Assembly (NCBI RefSeq): GCF_025148635.1
Contig: NZ_CP102269.1
Coordinates: forward strand, 992,001-1,056,000
DNA length: 64,000 bases
Direction of reading: 5' to 3'
Source of the DNA: Butyricimonas virosa
GTDB lineage: Bacteria; Bacteroidota; Bacteroidia; Bacteroidales; Marinifilaceae
Every line of letters begins with the position of its first letter. Position 1 is the stretch's first letter. A program made the translations under genes and the position numbers. Below the pieces are notes generated by a model. That model saw only the letters and a program-made list of their open reading frames with translations. It was not told where the DNA came from and did no database searches. Below, one piece after another: positions 8,935 through 17,817 of the stretch.

Positions 8935-9366
8935 TTATTTTACCGGAATCTTCTCTACCCTTCTCTGGTGACGACCGCCTTCAAAATCCGTTGACAAGAA
9001 AACATCTACCACATTTTGAGCCTCTTCGTAAGCGATGAAACGAGCAGGTAATCCCACCACGTTCGCATCATTATGCTGACGGGCCAAAGCGGCAAGTTCC
9101 ATATTCCAACACAAAGCACAACGAATGCCCTGATGCTTGTTGGCTGTCATAGAAATCCCGTTACCGCTTCCGCAAATAGCAATTCCTTTTTCATACTCGC
9201 CCGACTCAACGGCTGCTGCCATCGGATGAGCCGTATCCGGATAATCCATACTCTCGGCAGAATAAGCGCCGAAATCCTTTACCTCATGACCTTTTTCCCG
9301 AAGATATTTTACCAACCGTTCCTTATACTCGTAACCGGCATGGTCACATGCTATCGCTATTTTCAT
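8935..9366 (-). CDS. rpiB: Ribose-5-phosphate isomerase B
   Basis: A 143-residue RpiB/LacAB-type sugar-phosphate isomerase interconverting ribose-5-phosphate and ribulose-5-phosphate in the pentose phosphate pathway. The sequence opens with MKIAIACDHAGYEYK (substrate-binding Asp-His), has ICGSGNGISMTANK with the proton-shuttling Cys and anion hole, and ends with GGRHQRRVEKI. I chose the ATG at 9366, because the N-terminus MKIAIACDHAG is the family start; an upstream TTG at 9390 would add eight unrelated residues. It lies 34 bases downstream of the MFS exporter gene on the same strand and may be read through from it. Confidence 0.93.
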   Translation of the reverse strand: MKIAIACDHAGYEYKERLVKYLREKGHEVKDFGAYSAESMDYPDTAHPMAAAVESGEYEKGIAICGSGNGISMTANKHQGIRCALCWNMELAALARQHNDANVVGLPARFIAYEEAQNVVDVFLSTDFEGGRHQRRVEKIPVK

Positions 9367-9400
9367 TTTATTCAAATTAGAATTCTTCAAACAATTTTGA

Positions 9401-11101
9401 TTATACTTTACTATTTACAAAGGTAACACAATTGTCTATTATAAGAATAATTCCAACAAAAATTATCCCCCAAAACACCCACAACCATTTCGTAGACACA
9501 ACCAAACTCTTAGAGGCAATTAAGCGATCTATCCGAAGTTCTCGTTTCATAAAATGCCGAATAGTACTGTATTTCGGATGGATTATATTTCCTACACGCC
9601 AACTGCTTTCCCACAAGACAAACACAAGTAGACAAAACAAAGCTAACATCGACAACCATCCGAAAATTTCTTTCATCGAAACCATCATTGCCTGCTGTTG
9701 CACCATCCCATAAAGTTGAGGCAACGGGACACACACCGCTATTGGATTTACTTCATCCAATTCCGCACCTAACAACAAAGCGTTCCTCTTCATCACAACA
9801 GCTAATATCCGCCCCAAAACAGCATTTCCAATCACCCCTCCCAACACGGCACTGACAAAAGTATGCGTGGTCACCGCATGAAAAAATATCCTAAAAGGGA
9901 CACTGCCCGATATGGAAGTCAAAAAACAGATCGCCACGATAACATACCCCATTCCCCGGAAAAAAACAGGCAAATACAAGGCCTCCTTCGGTAGATCATA
10001 ATCCAGATAAAAATAAAACACAAGTAAATAAACAATAATACAGGAGAAAGCAAAAGTCAACATTCGCCTATACCCCCACCGACGCAAAGCAAACATATAG
10101 TAAGTAAAGATACTTCCTGCAACAATTCCCAACAACACGATCCAATTCATAGATACCACATGCAAAGCATCAAAACCCAAAATCCTCTCCATATAAATGT
10201 GTTCCAACACATGCTGTGGTGCCCAAAAAAAGTCAATCAAGACATACAATAAAAATGTTAACCACACGGGACGATATGTCCATATTGAAAGATCAATATA
10301 GGGATGCCGTATCACTAAAGCCCGGGCAATATTGAACAATAAAGCGGCCACCGCGATCAAACTCCCCATTCGGATATAGGGAGAAGCAAACCAATCATAA
10401 TGCTCCCCGTAAACACCGACAAACGTCATTGCCAACACGGAAATAGCCCACAGTACCGCCCCCAACCAATCAATTCCATATAACGGCAAATAAGGCATAA
10501 ACCGTTTGTCCTGAAAAGCCACCAGTACAAAAAGAATTACCGCAAGTAATAGTCCGATCACGAACCAATACACATACTCCCAGTTAATCCAAGTTGCAAC
10601 ATGCACTGTCGTAAGTCCCGAAAATTGAATACAGGCATTTACCATTAAAAAAATATAGCAAAAAAAAACAGCCATATCCCGTTTGGGCGTCAGCCAAAGC
10701 TGTATTGAAGAATTACACTCGAAAGTTCCCCACATACGAAAGAAACCCGCCACGAAACTTGCTAACACCAAAACGACCACATTCCCCGTACTCACACAAA
10801 TCAAGCTGCATCCCACACAAATCGTCGCACAAATTAACAACGCCACCCGGGAAGTAAAACGAAATTTCAAACGGAACATTATAGCAAACGAGAGTGCCAT
10901 GCTGACTAACGAAGCATATCCCGCCATCATAATATCCTCCATTTTCAAAGCTAACGCTCCACTCATCTGGCTGACTACCGCTAAATTCACTCCTCCGGAA
11001 AACTGAAAAACGACAGCAATACAAATCATGATCCATGGCCGCCATTTCTCCGGAATGAAATCACGCATGGCCCCGATGGAAAATCTCTCTTGATTATGCA
11101 T
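9401..11101 (-). CDS. MFS-type exporter of a tripartite efflux system (EmrB/DHA2-like)
   Basis: A 566-residue polytopic protein with about 14 hydrophobic segments, in agreement with the DHA2 (14-TM) branch of the major facilitator superfamily. The N-terminus is short and cytoplasmic (FIPEKWRPWIM) before helix 1. Substrate motifs are not clear enough to name a drug. It overlaps no gene but begins 3 bases after the HlyD gene stop, and the gene order TolC-HlyD-MFS on one strand matches an EmrAB-TolC-like pump in which this protein supplies proton-driven transport across the inner membrane. Confidence 0.8.
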   Translation of the reverse strand: MHNQERFSIGAMRDFIPEKWRPWIMICIAVVFQFSGGVNLAVVSQMSGALALKMEDIMMAGYASLVSMALSFAIMFRLKFRFTSRVALLICATICVGCSLICVSTGNVVVLVLASFVAGFFRMWGTFECNSSIQLWLTPKRDMAVFFCYIFLMVNACIQFSGLTTVHVATWINWEYVYWFVIGLLLAVILFVLVAFQDKRFMPYLPLYGIDWLGAVLWAISVLAMTFVGVYGEHYDWFASPYIRMGSLIAVAALLFNIARALVIRHPYIDLSIWTYRPVWLTFLLYVLIDFFWAPQHVLEHIYMERILGFDALHVVSMNWIVLLGIVAGSIFTYYMFALRRWGYRRMLTFAFSCIIVYLLVFYFYLDYDLPKEALYLPVFFRGMGYVIVAICFLTSISGSVPFRIFFHAVTTHTFVSAVLGGVIGNAVLGRILAVVMKRNALLLGAELDEVNPIAVCVPLPQLYGMVQQQAMMVSMKEIFGWLSMLALFCLLVFVLWESSWRVGNIIHPKYSTIRHFMKRELRIDRLIASKSLVVSTKWLWVFWGIIFVGIILIIDNCVTFVNSKV

Positions 11102-11104
11102 AAA

Positions 11105-12139
11105 TTAATAACATATCGTACATTCAACATTCATTCCGGCTCGCAGAAGTCGAACAGCCTCAGGATCATTTTCATCGGAGAACTCGATCTTCACCGGAAC
11201 ACGTTGTTCCACTTTCACAAAATTTCCGGCAGAATTATCTTGCGGCAGCAAAGAAAGCGAAGCCCCCGTTGCCTGCGATACCGAACAAACCTTCCCCTTA
11301 AAAATAACATTCGGAACGGCATCCACTTCAATTTCCACCGTACACCCGGGAATGATATGCCGCAACTGCGTCTCTTTGTAATTTGCCACAATCCATTTAT
11401 CCTGCTCATTTATTAAATGCAACAAAGTCTGCCCGGCTTGCACGAGTTGCCCCTCTTGAATATTCTTTCTTCCCGTGATTCCGTCACAAGGGGCAACGAT
11501 TACCGTATACGAAAGATTAATCCGGGCAAGAGCAAGAGCAGCCTCGGCCACCTTGATTCCCGCCTCCGTTTGTCCCAAACGTTGAGACTGTTCCAACGTA
11601 ACCAAAGAAGCTGACTTTTTTTGGCAAGACAACAATTCATACCTGGCTTTAGCTGCCAAGTAAGTAGTTTCCACACGATCATACTGCTGGCGAGTCACGG
11701 CTTTCTGTGCAAATAGATTCCGATAACGAAGATAATCCCGTTCGGCATTATCCAACAATACCTTTGCCTCTTGAAGACCTGCAACAGAAACAGCTACATT
11801 ATTCCTAGTCGTGCTCACCCCTGTCGTCATCACGTGTTTACCCGTAATGGCATTTTGATAATCCGCTTCCGCCTGTGCCACCCGAAGTACAAATTCCGCA
11901 TCTTCAATCACGGCAAGCGTATCACCTTTACGTACCTGCTGGTACTCGTCGAAATATACCTTTTTTATAAATCCTTGCACCCGGCTATTCACGGGAACAA
12001 TATGTTGACGGACTTGAGCATTATCCGTATACTCCACCTTACCAAAATGAAAAAAATGAGTACACACGCCAATAAAAGTAATCAATACAACAATAACAAC
12101 AATTGCGTTAGAAATCGCTTTTCTCGTTTTTCTATTCAT
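11105..12139 (-). CDS. HlyD/EmrA-type periplasmic adaptor protein
   Basis: A 344-residue membrane fusion protein. A single N-terminal helix (ISNAIVVIVVLITFIGVC, ~residues 8-25) is followed by a lipoyl/barrel-sandwich half (VNSRVQGFIKKVYFDEYQ), a helical hairpin (~90-190) and the second half (VIVAPCDGITGRKNIQEGQ), then a beta-barrel region. The adaptor couples the inner-membrane MFS pump to the outer-membrane channel. I chose the ATG at 12139 (MNRKTRKAI): the longer frame from 12211 would run into the TolC coding end and prepend a second hydrophobic stretch. It lies 10 bases after the TolC stop. Confidence 0.9.
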   Translation of the reverse strand: MNRKTRKAISNAIVVIVVLITFIGVCTHFFHFGKVEYTDNAQVRQHIVPVNSRVQGFIKKVYFDEYQQVRKGDTLAVIEDAEFVLRVAQAEADYQNAITGKHVMTTGVSTTRNNVAVSVAGLQEAKVLLDNAERDYLRYRNLFAQKAVTRQQYDRVETTYLAAKARYELLSCQKKSASLVTLEQSQRLGQTEAGIKVAEAALALARINLSYTVIVAPCDGITGRKNIQEGQLVQAGQTLLHLINEQDKWIVANYKETQLRHIIPGCTVEIEVDAVPNVIFKGKVCSVSQATGASLSLLPQDNSAGNFVKVEQRVPVKIEFSDENDPEAVRLLRAGMNVECTICY

Positions 12140-12149
12140 GACATTATTT

Positions 12150-13469
12150 TTAAAGGGTTCCCGAAATATAAAGAAGTTTATAGTAATGAAAAATAATATT
12201 GACGCATGCATTTACCAATTGTTGCTCCGCGGACAATTTCGCCACACTCGCGTCTAACATATCGGCAATTAACGCCACGCCATTTTTATATCGATTATAT
12301 ACGACAGCATAATTCTGACGAGCAAGTTCCACGTTTTTCATTTGCACGTGTAATTGTTCATGAGCCTCCGCATATCTAATATAATCAGCCCGTACAGCTA
12401 AATCGGTCTGCTCTTTTATATCCTCATACTGCTGCATCGCCCGTCGGGTCTCCAGTTTACTACGTTTTACGGATTTATTCGATTTATACAAGGAAGAAAG
12501 ATTATACTTCACACCTACTCCCGCATACCAATAATTAAAGTTTTTATCCATCGGGGGAACCTCTATCGTAATCGGACCATCAAAATGATTGTTCGCGAAA
12601 AAAGCAATCTGGGGAAGTAACTCCGATTTTGTCACTTGTTCCTGCTGCCGATTCATTTCCACGACTAACGAGGTCTGTCGAAGAGATAAAGCATAACGTA
12701 ACGCTTGGTCTCTCCAATGCGACATTCCCTCCAAGGGCATGGAACGTGACACAAGAGATGTATCGGGTCGCAACCGGGTATCCTCGGGCAATCCCAACAT
12801 CGTCACTAAATTACGGTTAAGAATCGCCACCGCATTACCAATCCGGGTTTGCTGAAGTTCCAAATTTGATAATTGAAGCTCGTAACGTGTAATATCGTTT
12901 TCCAAAGAAACTCCTTCGGTATATCGAGCTTTTATATCCGCCAGAATTTGCCGGGTCAATACAATGTTCTGTTCGTAAACACGAGCCAAATTTTTTTGTT
13001 TAAAAAGATCAAGATAATAGCCCACCAACATAAAACGTAACTTATCACGTTCGCTTTCTAAAGAAAGAGCTGCCATTTTTTCCTGCAATCGATTTATCTC
13101 AATCCGACTATTCACGACTCCACCGGCATAGATTATCTGAGAAACCTCTAGAGCAAAATTGTTCCCGAAATGAGGAATCGGAGCATTCATAGAATTGCTG
13201 AAATCACGATCCAACAACACCCCGTCACCTAAAAAAGAAAGTGATATCGAGGCATTTATATCCGGCAAACGGGAATTTTTAGCCATCTTAACAGATTGTA
13301 CGGCTTCCTCCATCATCGTTACAAACGGCTGCAACGTCTTTGAATTACGGTCGGCAAGAGAAAACATTTCTTCGACAGTAATACCCCTTTCCCCCGCATT
13401 TTGGGCATACACACCCCTACAGCATAACGACACATAAAGTATCGTTATGAACAGAAATAATTTGTTCAT
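12150..13469 (-). CDS. TolC-family outer-membrane efflux channel
   Basis: A 439-residue protein with a signal peptide (MNKLFLFITILYVSLCCRG, cleavage after VYAQ) and the long helical repeats of the outer membrane efflux protein family: EEMFSLADRNSKTLQPF begins the first repeat, and ITVEEMFSLA-like and YAEAHEQLHVQMKNVELA mark the paired hairpins. It would form the trimeric outer-membrane exit duct for the adaptor and MFS pump encoded just downstream. It is the first gene of the three-gene unit; a -7 box lies about 190 bases upstream. Confidence 0.9.
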   Translation of the reverse strand: MNKLFLFITILYVSLCCRGVYAQNAGERGITVEEMFSLADRNSKTLQPFVTMMEEAVQSVKMAKNSRLPDINASISLSFLGDGVLLDRDFSNSMNAPIPHFGNNFALEVSQIIYAGGVVNSRIEINRLQEKMAALSLESERDKLRFMLVGYYLDLFKQKNLARVYEQNIVLTRQILADIKARYTEGVSLENDITRYELQLSNLELQQTRIGNAVAILNRNLVTMLGLPEDTRLRPDTSLVSRSMPLEGMSHWRDQALRYALSLRQTSLVVEMNRQQEQVTKSELLPQIAFFANNHFDGPITIEVPPMDKNFNYWYAGVGVKYNLSSLYKSNKSVKRSKLETRRAMQQYEDIKEQTDLAVRADYIRYAEAHEQLHVQMKNVELARQNYAVVYNRYKNGVALIADMLDASVAKLSAEQQLVNACVNIIFHYYKLLYISGTL

Positions 13470-13659
13470 ACGTATTATTTATGAATTACAAAAAAATGAT
13501 AAAATAGAAGTTAATAGGAACTAAATACAACGATTAGGCACTCTCCATTCACCTTTCCAGCGTTGAAAGAAAGTTAGTAGACTTAACACACACACGCATG
13601 AGTGACAATATGTATACCTTTTACGTTGCATTAAACGAAATTCTTACTTTTAGCGGGGA

Positions 13660-13667
13660 CAAAAGTA
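13660..13667 (-). promoter_or_regulatory. Putative -7 box for the tolC-hlyD-MFS unit
   Basis: Read leftward, TACTTTTG matches the TAnnTTTG consensus exactly. No good -33 TTTG stands at the usual 19-21 base spacing (one lies only 12 bases away), and the predicted leader would be about 185 bases, so this is tentative. The 13470-13659 stretch shows no gene. Confidence 0.35.
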
Positions 13668-13712
13668 CAAAAAAGAAAACAAAGTTGTAACCCAGACAGA
13701 GTCTATTACCAC

Positions 13713-13743
13713 AAAAAAAGCGTCCCCGACAATAGGAACGCTT
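13713..13743 (-). terminator. Rho-independent terminator of the two-component operon
   Basis: Read leftward, AAGCGTTCC pairs with GGACGCTT (one bulged base), followed by a run of seven T residues. It lies just beyond the stop of the response regulator gene. Confidence 0.75.
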
Positions 13744-13764
13744 GATTTTTATCACATTACAAAA

Positions 13765-14454
13765 TCAAAGAATCAATTTATATCCTTTTCCGTGAACATT
13801 GATAATTTCCACTGACGGGTCTTTCTTCAAATGTTTACGCAACTTCGTGATATAAACATCCATGCTTCTGGCATTAAAATAATTGTCATCAGCCCAGATA
13901 TTCTTCAAAGCGTAATTTCTTTCCAATACTTTGTTTACATTCAAGCACAACAGACGAAGTAACTCAGACTCTTTCGTGGTCAATTTTTGTTCTTCTTCCC
14001 CATCAAACAAGGTCTGTTTCTTAGAATTGAATGTCAATTTACCAATTTTGAAGATCTCTTGTTCATCTTCCGGCTTCAACCCGGTTGATCTTCTCAAGAC
14101 AGCCTCGATACGCAGCAACAACTCTTCCATACTGAAAGGTTTACTCATATAATCGTCGGCTCCCAATTTGAATCCTTCCAACACATCTTCTTTCATCGAC
14201 TTAGCCGTCAAGAAAATAATCGGAATTTCGCTATTGATCTGTCTAACTTCTTTCGCAAGCGTAAAACCATCTTTTTTAGGCATCATCACGTCGAAAATGC
14301 AAATGTCAAACGGTTCGTTCAAAAACCTTTCATATGCAATCTCTCCATCCTCACATAAAACGGTCTCAAAACCTTTAGCTCTCAAATATTCTTTAAGAAG
14401 CATACCCAAGTTGGTATCATCCTCTGCCAATAAAATTTTAATTTTCTCATCCAT
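13765..14454 (-). CDS. rprY: OmpR-family response regulator, RprY-like
   Basis: A 229-residue regulator. The receiver domain (1-120) has the acidic pair AEDD, the phosphorylation site Asp55 in CIFDVMMPKKDG, the switch Thr in IFLTAKS and Lys in DDYMSKPF. The C-terminal winged-helix domain (~130-229) has LTTKESELLRLLC and the recognition helix region NARSMDVYITKLRKHL. Together with the kinase immediately upstream on the same transcript it matches the RprX/RprY pair of Bacteroides in layout and sequence style. It should act as a DNA-binding transcription regulator; its target genes cannot be read from here. Confidence 0.85.
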   Translation of the reverse strand: MDEKIKILLAEDDTNLGMLLKEYLRAKGFETVLCEDGEIAYERFLNEPFDICIFDVMMPKKDGFTLAKEVRQINSEIPIIFLTAKSMKEDVLEGFKLGADDYMSKPFSMEELLLRIEAVLRRSTGLKPEDEQEIFKIGKLTFNSKKQTLFDGEEEQKLTTKESELLRLLCLNVNKVLERNYALKNIWADDNYFNARSMDVYITKLRKHLKKDPSVEIINVHGKGYKLIL

Positions 14455-14510
14455 AGCTATGTTGTTTTAAATAATTCCTATTTTTTAATTCTCTGTAAAA
14501 ATATACGAAT

Positions 14511-16055
14511 TTAGAAAAATAAGGTTCTCTTTATTTTTTGTTTTTTTACGGTTAAAGGTAATATGATGTCAAAACAGCTCCCCTTATCAAGAGAACTTTC
14601 CACGTCTATTCTTCCACCATGAGCCTCAACGATTTTCTTCACATATGATAGTCCCAAGCCAAATCCTTTCACGTCATGCAAATTTCCCGTGGACACACGA
14701 TAGAATCTTTCAAAGATCAACTTCTGATCTTTTTTAGCAATTCCTATGCCATTATCAATGACACTTATTATAATTTCTTTATCTTTATTACGAGTATAAA
14801 TGGTAATTTCCGGTGGTTTTACACAATATTTTATCGCATTATCCACGAGATTGGAAATCACGTTTGTCACATGCACCTCATCCGCAAGCACTTCATCTTG
14901 ATCTGCCTCAAGATAAGCAGAGAACTTACCCCCTTTATCCTCCACACGTAAGCTAAATTTAGGCAATAAATCTTCAATCAACTGATTAATATTTATATTT
15001 TTTAGCTTTAGTTTCATCCGGGTTTCCGTGAACAAGGCCGTTTGCAACACCCGTTCCACCTGGAAAGTCAAACGTTTACTCTCATCCCGGATAATCGTGG
15101 CCACCCGGTCAATGGTCTCCGGGGTATTCGTCACCGCCCCGTCCTTCAACATCTGCGATGCCAAAGAAATTGTCGCGATCGGAGTTTTAAACTCGTGCGT
15201 CATATTATTAATAAAATCATTCTTGATGACCGACAACTTTTTCTGCCGGACAATAACGATCAGGCAGAACACGGCACAAAATACGATAGCAATCGTGATC
15301 AGCACCCCGGGCAAAACCATCCACACGGAACCCGCCGTATCGGACGAAGCATCCGGGAATTTCAAGTATAAGATTGCAGAAGAACTTTCACCCGGAAATA
15401 TCTTCCGGCTAAGCGTCACATCATCCGAGACATGACTTAAAAAATTCTTGGATGTCAGAATAAATTTACCATTTTCCTTAATACCGAATTCAAAACGGGA
15501 ACGGATTCCCGCATCTGTCAGCGTGTTACCGATAAAACCATATAGATTATTCAAATCAACCCGCCCCTCGATCACGTGTTTATCTTCTTTCCCTTCCGGC
15601 ACAAACCTGTAATTTTCCCCGGTTCGCTCTTTCATGGCTTGTTGCAACTTGGAGATAGAAGTGGCCAAATTATCTTCCTTGAACTTACTTCCCACAAACT
15701 CACTGACATCCTTCACCTCCGAATCATCATCAATCAAATTAAGCATAGAATTGGCAACTGCCGACGGGTCATTCTTCACAGCAATCGGACGTTTCGGGTC
15801 AATATAGATCGGGGCATCAATCTCCACACCCCGACGTCTGACCTCAGACAGATTCCTGTTTTCAGAAAGCCTACCCGCCTCTTCCTGCTTGCGGATATAA
15901 TCAACCATATCATCCATAGCCCGGTTAGCTGAGTAGAAGAATTGCTCCTTCTTCACCTCGTAAGCCGTTTGGAAATAACTGGTCTGGAGAATAATCAATC
16001 CCAGCAAGGATATACCAAACACAATCCCTAATATGATTATCTGTTGCTTTCTCAT
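14511..16055 (-). CDS. rprX: Sensor histidine kinase, RprX-like
   Basis: A 514-residue membrane kinase. TM1 is near residues 7-27 and TM2 near 245-268 (VLITIAIVFCAVFCLIVIV), enclosing a ~210-residue periplasmic sensor region. The cytoplasmic part has the H-box NNMTHEFKTPIATISLASQ with the phospho-accepting His, the N-box LVDNAIKY, the G1 box DNGIGIAKKD, the F-box ERFYRV and the G2 box KGFGLGLSYVKKIVEAHGG. It precedes the response regulator gene by 56 bases on the same strand. The signal sensed is unknown. A canonical promoter lies ~55 bases upstream. Confidence 0.88.
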   Translation of the reverse strand: MRKQQIIILGIVFGISLLGLIILQTSYFQTAYEVKKEQFFYSANRAMDDMVDYIRKQEEAGRLSENRNLSEVRRRGVEIDAPIYIDPKRPIAVKNDPSAVANSMLNLIDDDSEVKDVSEFVGSKFKEDNLATSISKLQQAMKERTGENYRFVPEGKEDKHVIEGRVDLNNLYGFIGNTLTDAGIRSRFEFGIKENGKFILTSKNFLSHVSDDVTLSRKIFPGESSSAILYLKFPDASSDTAGSVWMVLPGVLITIAIVFCAVFCLIVIVRQKKLSVIKNDFINNMTHEFKTPIATISLASQMLKDGAVTNTPETIDRVATIIRDESKRLTFQVERVLQTALFTETRMKLKLKNININQLIEDLLPKFSLRVEDKGGKFSAYLEADQDEVLADEVHVTNVISNLVDNAIKYCVKPPEITIYTRNKDKEIIISVIDNGIGIAKKDQKLIFERFYRVSTGNLHDVKGFGLGLSYVKKIVEAHGGRIDVESSLDKGSCFDIILPLTVKKQKIKRTLFF

Positions 16056-16109
16056 ACACGCAAATTTAACAAATCCATTTTAACAATTGACAGGATTGAC
16101 ACTATTTAA

Positions 16110-16140
16110 CAAAAATACAACTCATTGATACTCTTCAAAA
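16110..16140 (-). promoter_or_regulatory. Promoter for rprXY
   Basis: Read leftward, a -33 TTTTG (16140-16136) and a -7 TATTTTTG (16117-16110) are separated by 18 bases, a near-consensus Bacteroidota promoter. The expected start site is about 45 bases before the rprX ATG. Confidence 0.65.
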
Positions 16141-16262
16141 TTTTATCCAATCCGCAAATTAAACAGGCCCACCCCCACTTTCACCCATCTTTAACGTTAA
16201 TAAAACTTTTGAATTTATCATTTTATCCAACACTTTCCGCTTTCCCAATCCGCCGGAATCAC

Positions 16263-17288
16263 CTAAAACAACGTAGCTTGCCAATCATCCGTTCGCCGAT
16301 TCTTCCGCAGATGCTTGTAGGCCAAACCCGTCACTTCACGCCCCCGGGGAGTTCTTTTCAGAAAACCTTCCTTAATCAAGAACGGCTCGTAAACCTCTTC
16401 CAAGGTTCCCGGGTCCTCACTGACCGCAGTTGCAATCGTAGTCAAACCAACAGGCCCTCCCTTAAACTTATCAATAATCGTCAACAGTATTTTATTATCC
16501 ATATCATCCAGCCCGAACTTATCAATATTCAAAGCTTCCAGCGCAAAGGTCGTGATCTCAAGATCAACCACCCCGTTTCCCTTCACCATGGCAAAATCCC
16601 GTACCCGACGCAGCAAGGCATTAGCAATACGTGGCGTCCCGCGACTTCTGGACGCTATTTCCTTCGAGGCTTGACTCGTGATCTTTGTTCTTAAAATAGC
16701 TGCCGAACGCTCCACGATTCCCGTCAACACGTCGAGATCGTAATACTCCAAATGACTATTGATTCCAAAACGCGCTCTCAACGGGGCTGTCAGCAAGCCG
16801 CTACGCGTGGTTGCCCCGATCAGCGTGAAAGGACTCAATTGGATCTGCACGGATCGGGCTGCCGGACCTTTATCTATCATAATATCAATCTTAAAATCCT
16901 CCATCGCCGAGTAAAGATACTCTTCCACGATCGGACTTAACCGATGAATCTCGTCAATAAACAACACATCATTCGGCTCCAAATTAGTTAACAACCCCGC
17001 TAAATCACCCGGTTTATCCAACACCGGACCGGAAGTAATCTTAATCCCGACTCCCAACTCGTTGGCAATAATAGCCGACAACGTTGTCTTTCCCAACCCG
17101 GGAGGGCCGTGCAACAGAACGTGATCCAAAGATTCACCTCGCATCTTCGCAGCCTCCACGAAGACCTCCAAATTATCCACAATTTTCTTTTGCCCACGAA
17201 AATCACTAAAACTCAACGGACGCAAAGCTTTCTCCAGTTCTTTCTCATTATCTGGCACATTCCCGGTCCTTATATCAAAATTACCCAT
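16263..17288 (-). CDS. ruvB: Holliday junction branch migration helicase RuvB
   Basis: The 341-residue length is standard. The AAA+ core has Walker A GPPGLGKTT, Walker B FIDEIHR, sensor region LIGATTRSGLL and the arginine-finger segment PLRARFG. The C-terminal winged helix has FLKRTPRGREVT, typical of RuvB. The protein forms hexamers that pump DNA through the RuvA-Holliday junction complex. ruvA and ruvC are not in the window. The gene is 205 bases upstream of rprX on the same strand with the rprX promoter between, so it is probably separate. Confidence 0.97.
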   Translation of the reverse strand: MGNFDIRTGNVPDNEKELEKALRPLSFSDFRGQKKIVDNLEVFVEAAKMRGESLDHVLLHGPPGLGKTTLSAIIANELGVGIKITSGPVLDKPGDLAGLLTNLEPNDVLFIDEIHRLSPIVEEYLYSAMEDFKIDIMIDKGPAARSVQIQLSPFTLIGATTRSGLLTAPLRARFGINSHLEYYDLDVLTGIVERSAAILRTKITSQASKEIASRSRGTPRIANALLRRVRDFAMVKGNGVVDLEITTFALEALNIDKFGLDDMDNKILLTIIDKFKGGPVGLTTIATAVSEDPGTLEEVYEPFLIKEGFLKRTPRGREVTGLAYKHLRKNRRTDDWQATLF

Positions 17289-17377
17289 GTACTACTTTAT
17301 TAATAACAATCTATTCAATTCGTAAATGTACAACAAAACAATTGAAAACGGAAAATGGAAAATGGAGAATAAATTAA

Positions 17378-17812
17378 TTATCTTTTTTTGGCAAAGAAAT
17401 TTTTTACCAATTCTCCACATTCATTCTCTAAAACTCCGGTAACCACGTTTGTCTTCGGGTGCAACACAGACGGGGAAAGCCGGGCATACCCCCGATGCGG
17501 ATCGGCAGCCCCGTACACCAATTCTCCCAATTGGGCCCAAGCAAGCGCACCGCCACACATGACGCACGGTTCTAACGTGACATACAGGGTACAATCATTT
17601 AAATATTTTCCTCCCAATAAAGAAGTCGCAGATGTGATGGCAAGCATCTCCGCATGCGCCGTCACATCATTCAAACGCTCGGTTTGATTATGAGCCCGGG
17701 CGATTACCCGACCTTTACAAACGACTACTGCCCCTACCGGAATTTCTCCTTCTTCTTCAGCCAAGCGGGCTTCTTCCAACGCTTTCCGCATAAATATCTC
17801 GTGCTTATCCAT
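17378..17812 (-). CDS. tadA: tRNA-specific adenosine deaminase (nucleoside deaminase family)
   Basis: A 144-residue zinc deaminase of the CDA fold. The catalytic HAEM motif (His53, Glu55) and the PCVMC motif (Cys83, Cys86) are in place, with VGAVVVCKGRVIARAHN upstream. TadA converts adenosine-34 to inosine in tRNA-Arg(ACG); in Bacteroidota this class is sometimes annotated only as nucleoside deaminase, and a free-base deaminase cannot be excluded. It begins 5 bases after the TPR lipoprotein gene stop, so the two are probably co-transcribed. Confidence 0.85.
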   Translation of the reverse strand: MDKHEIFMRKALEEARLAEEEGEIPVGAVVVCKGRVIARAHNQTERLNDVTAHAEMLAITSATSLLGGKYLNDCTLYVTLEPCVMCGGALAWAQLGELVYGAADPHRGYARLSPSVLHPKTNVVTGVLENECGELVKNFFAKKR

Positions 17813-17817
17813 AAATA

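Noticed and set aside
16125..16694. 189-codon frame overlapping the end of ruvB
   Set aside because: Antisense to RuvB C-terminal coding sequence; no family.
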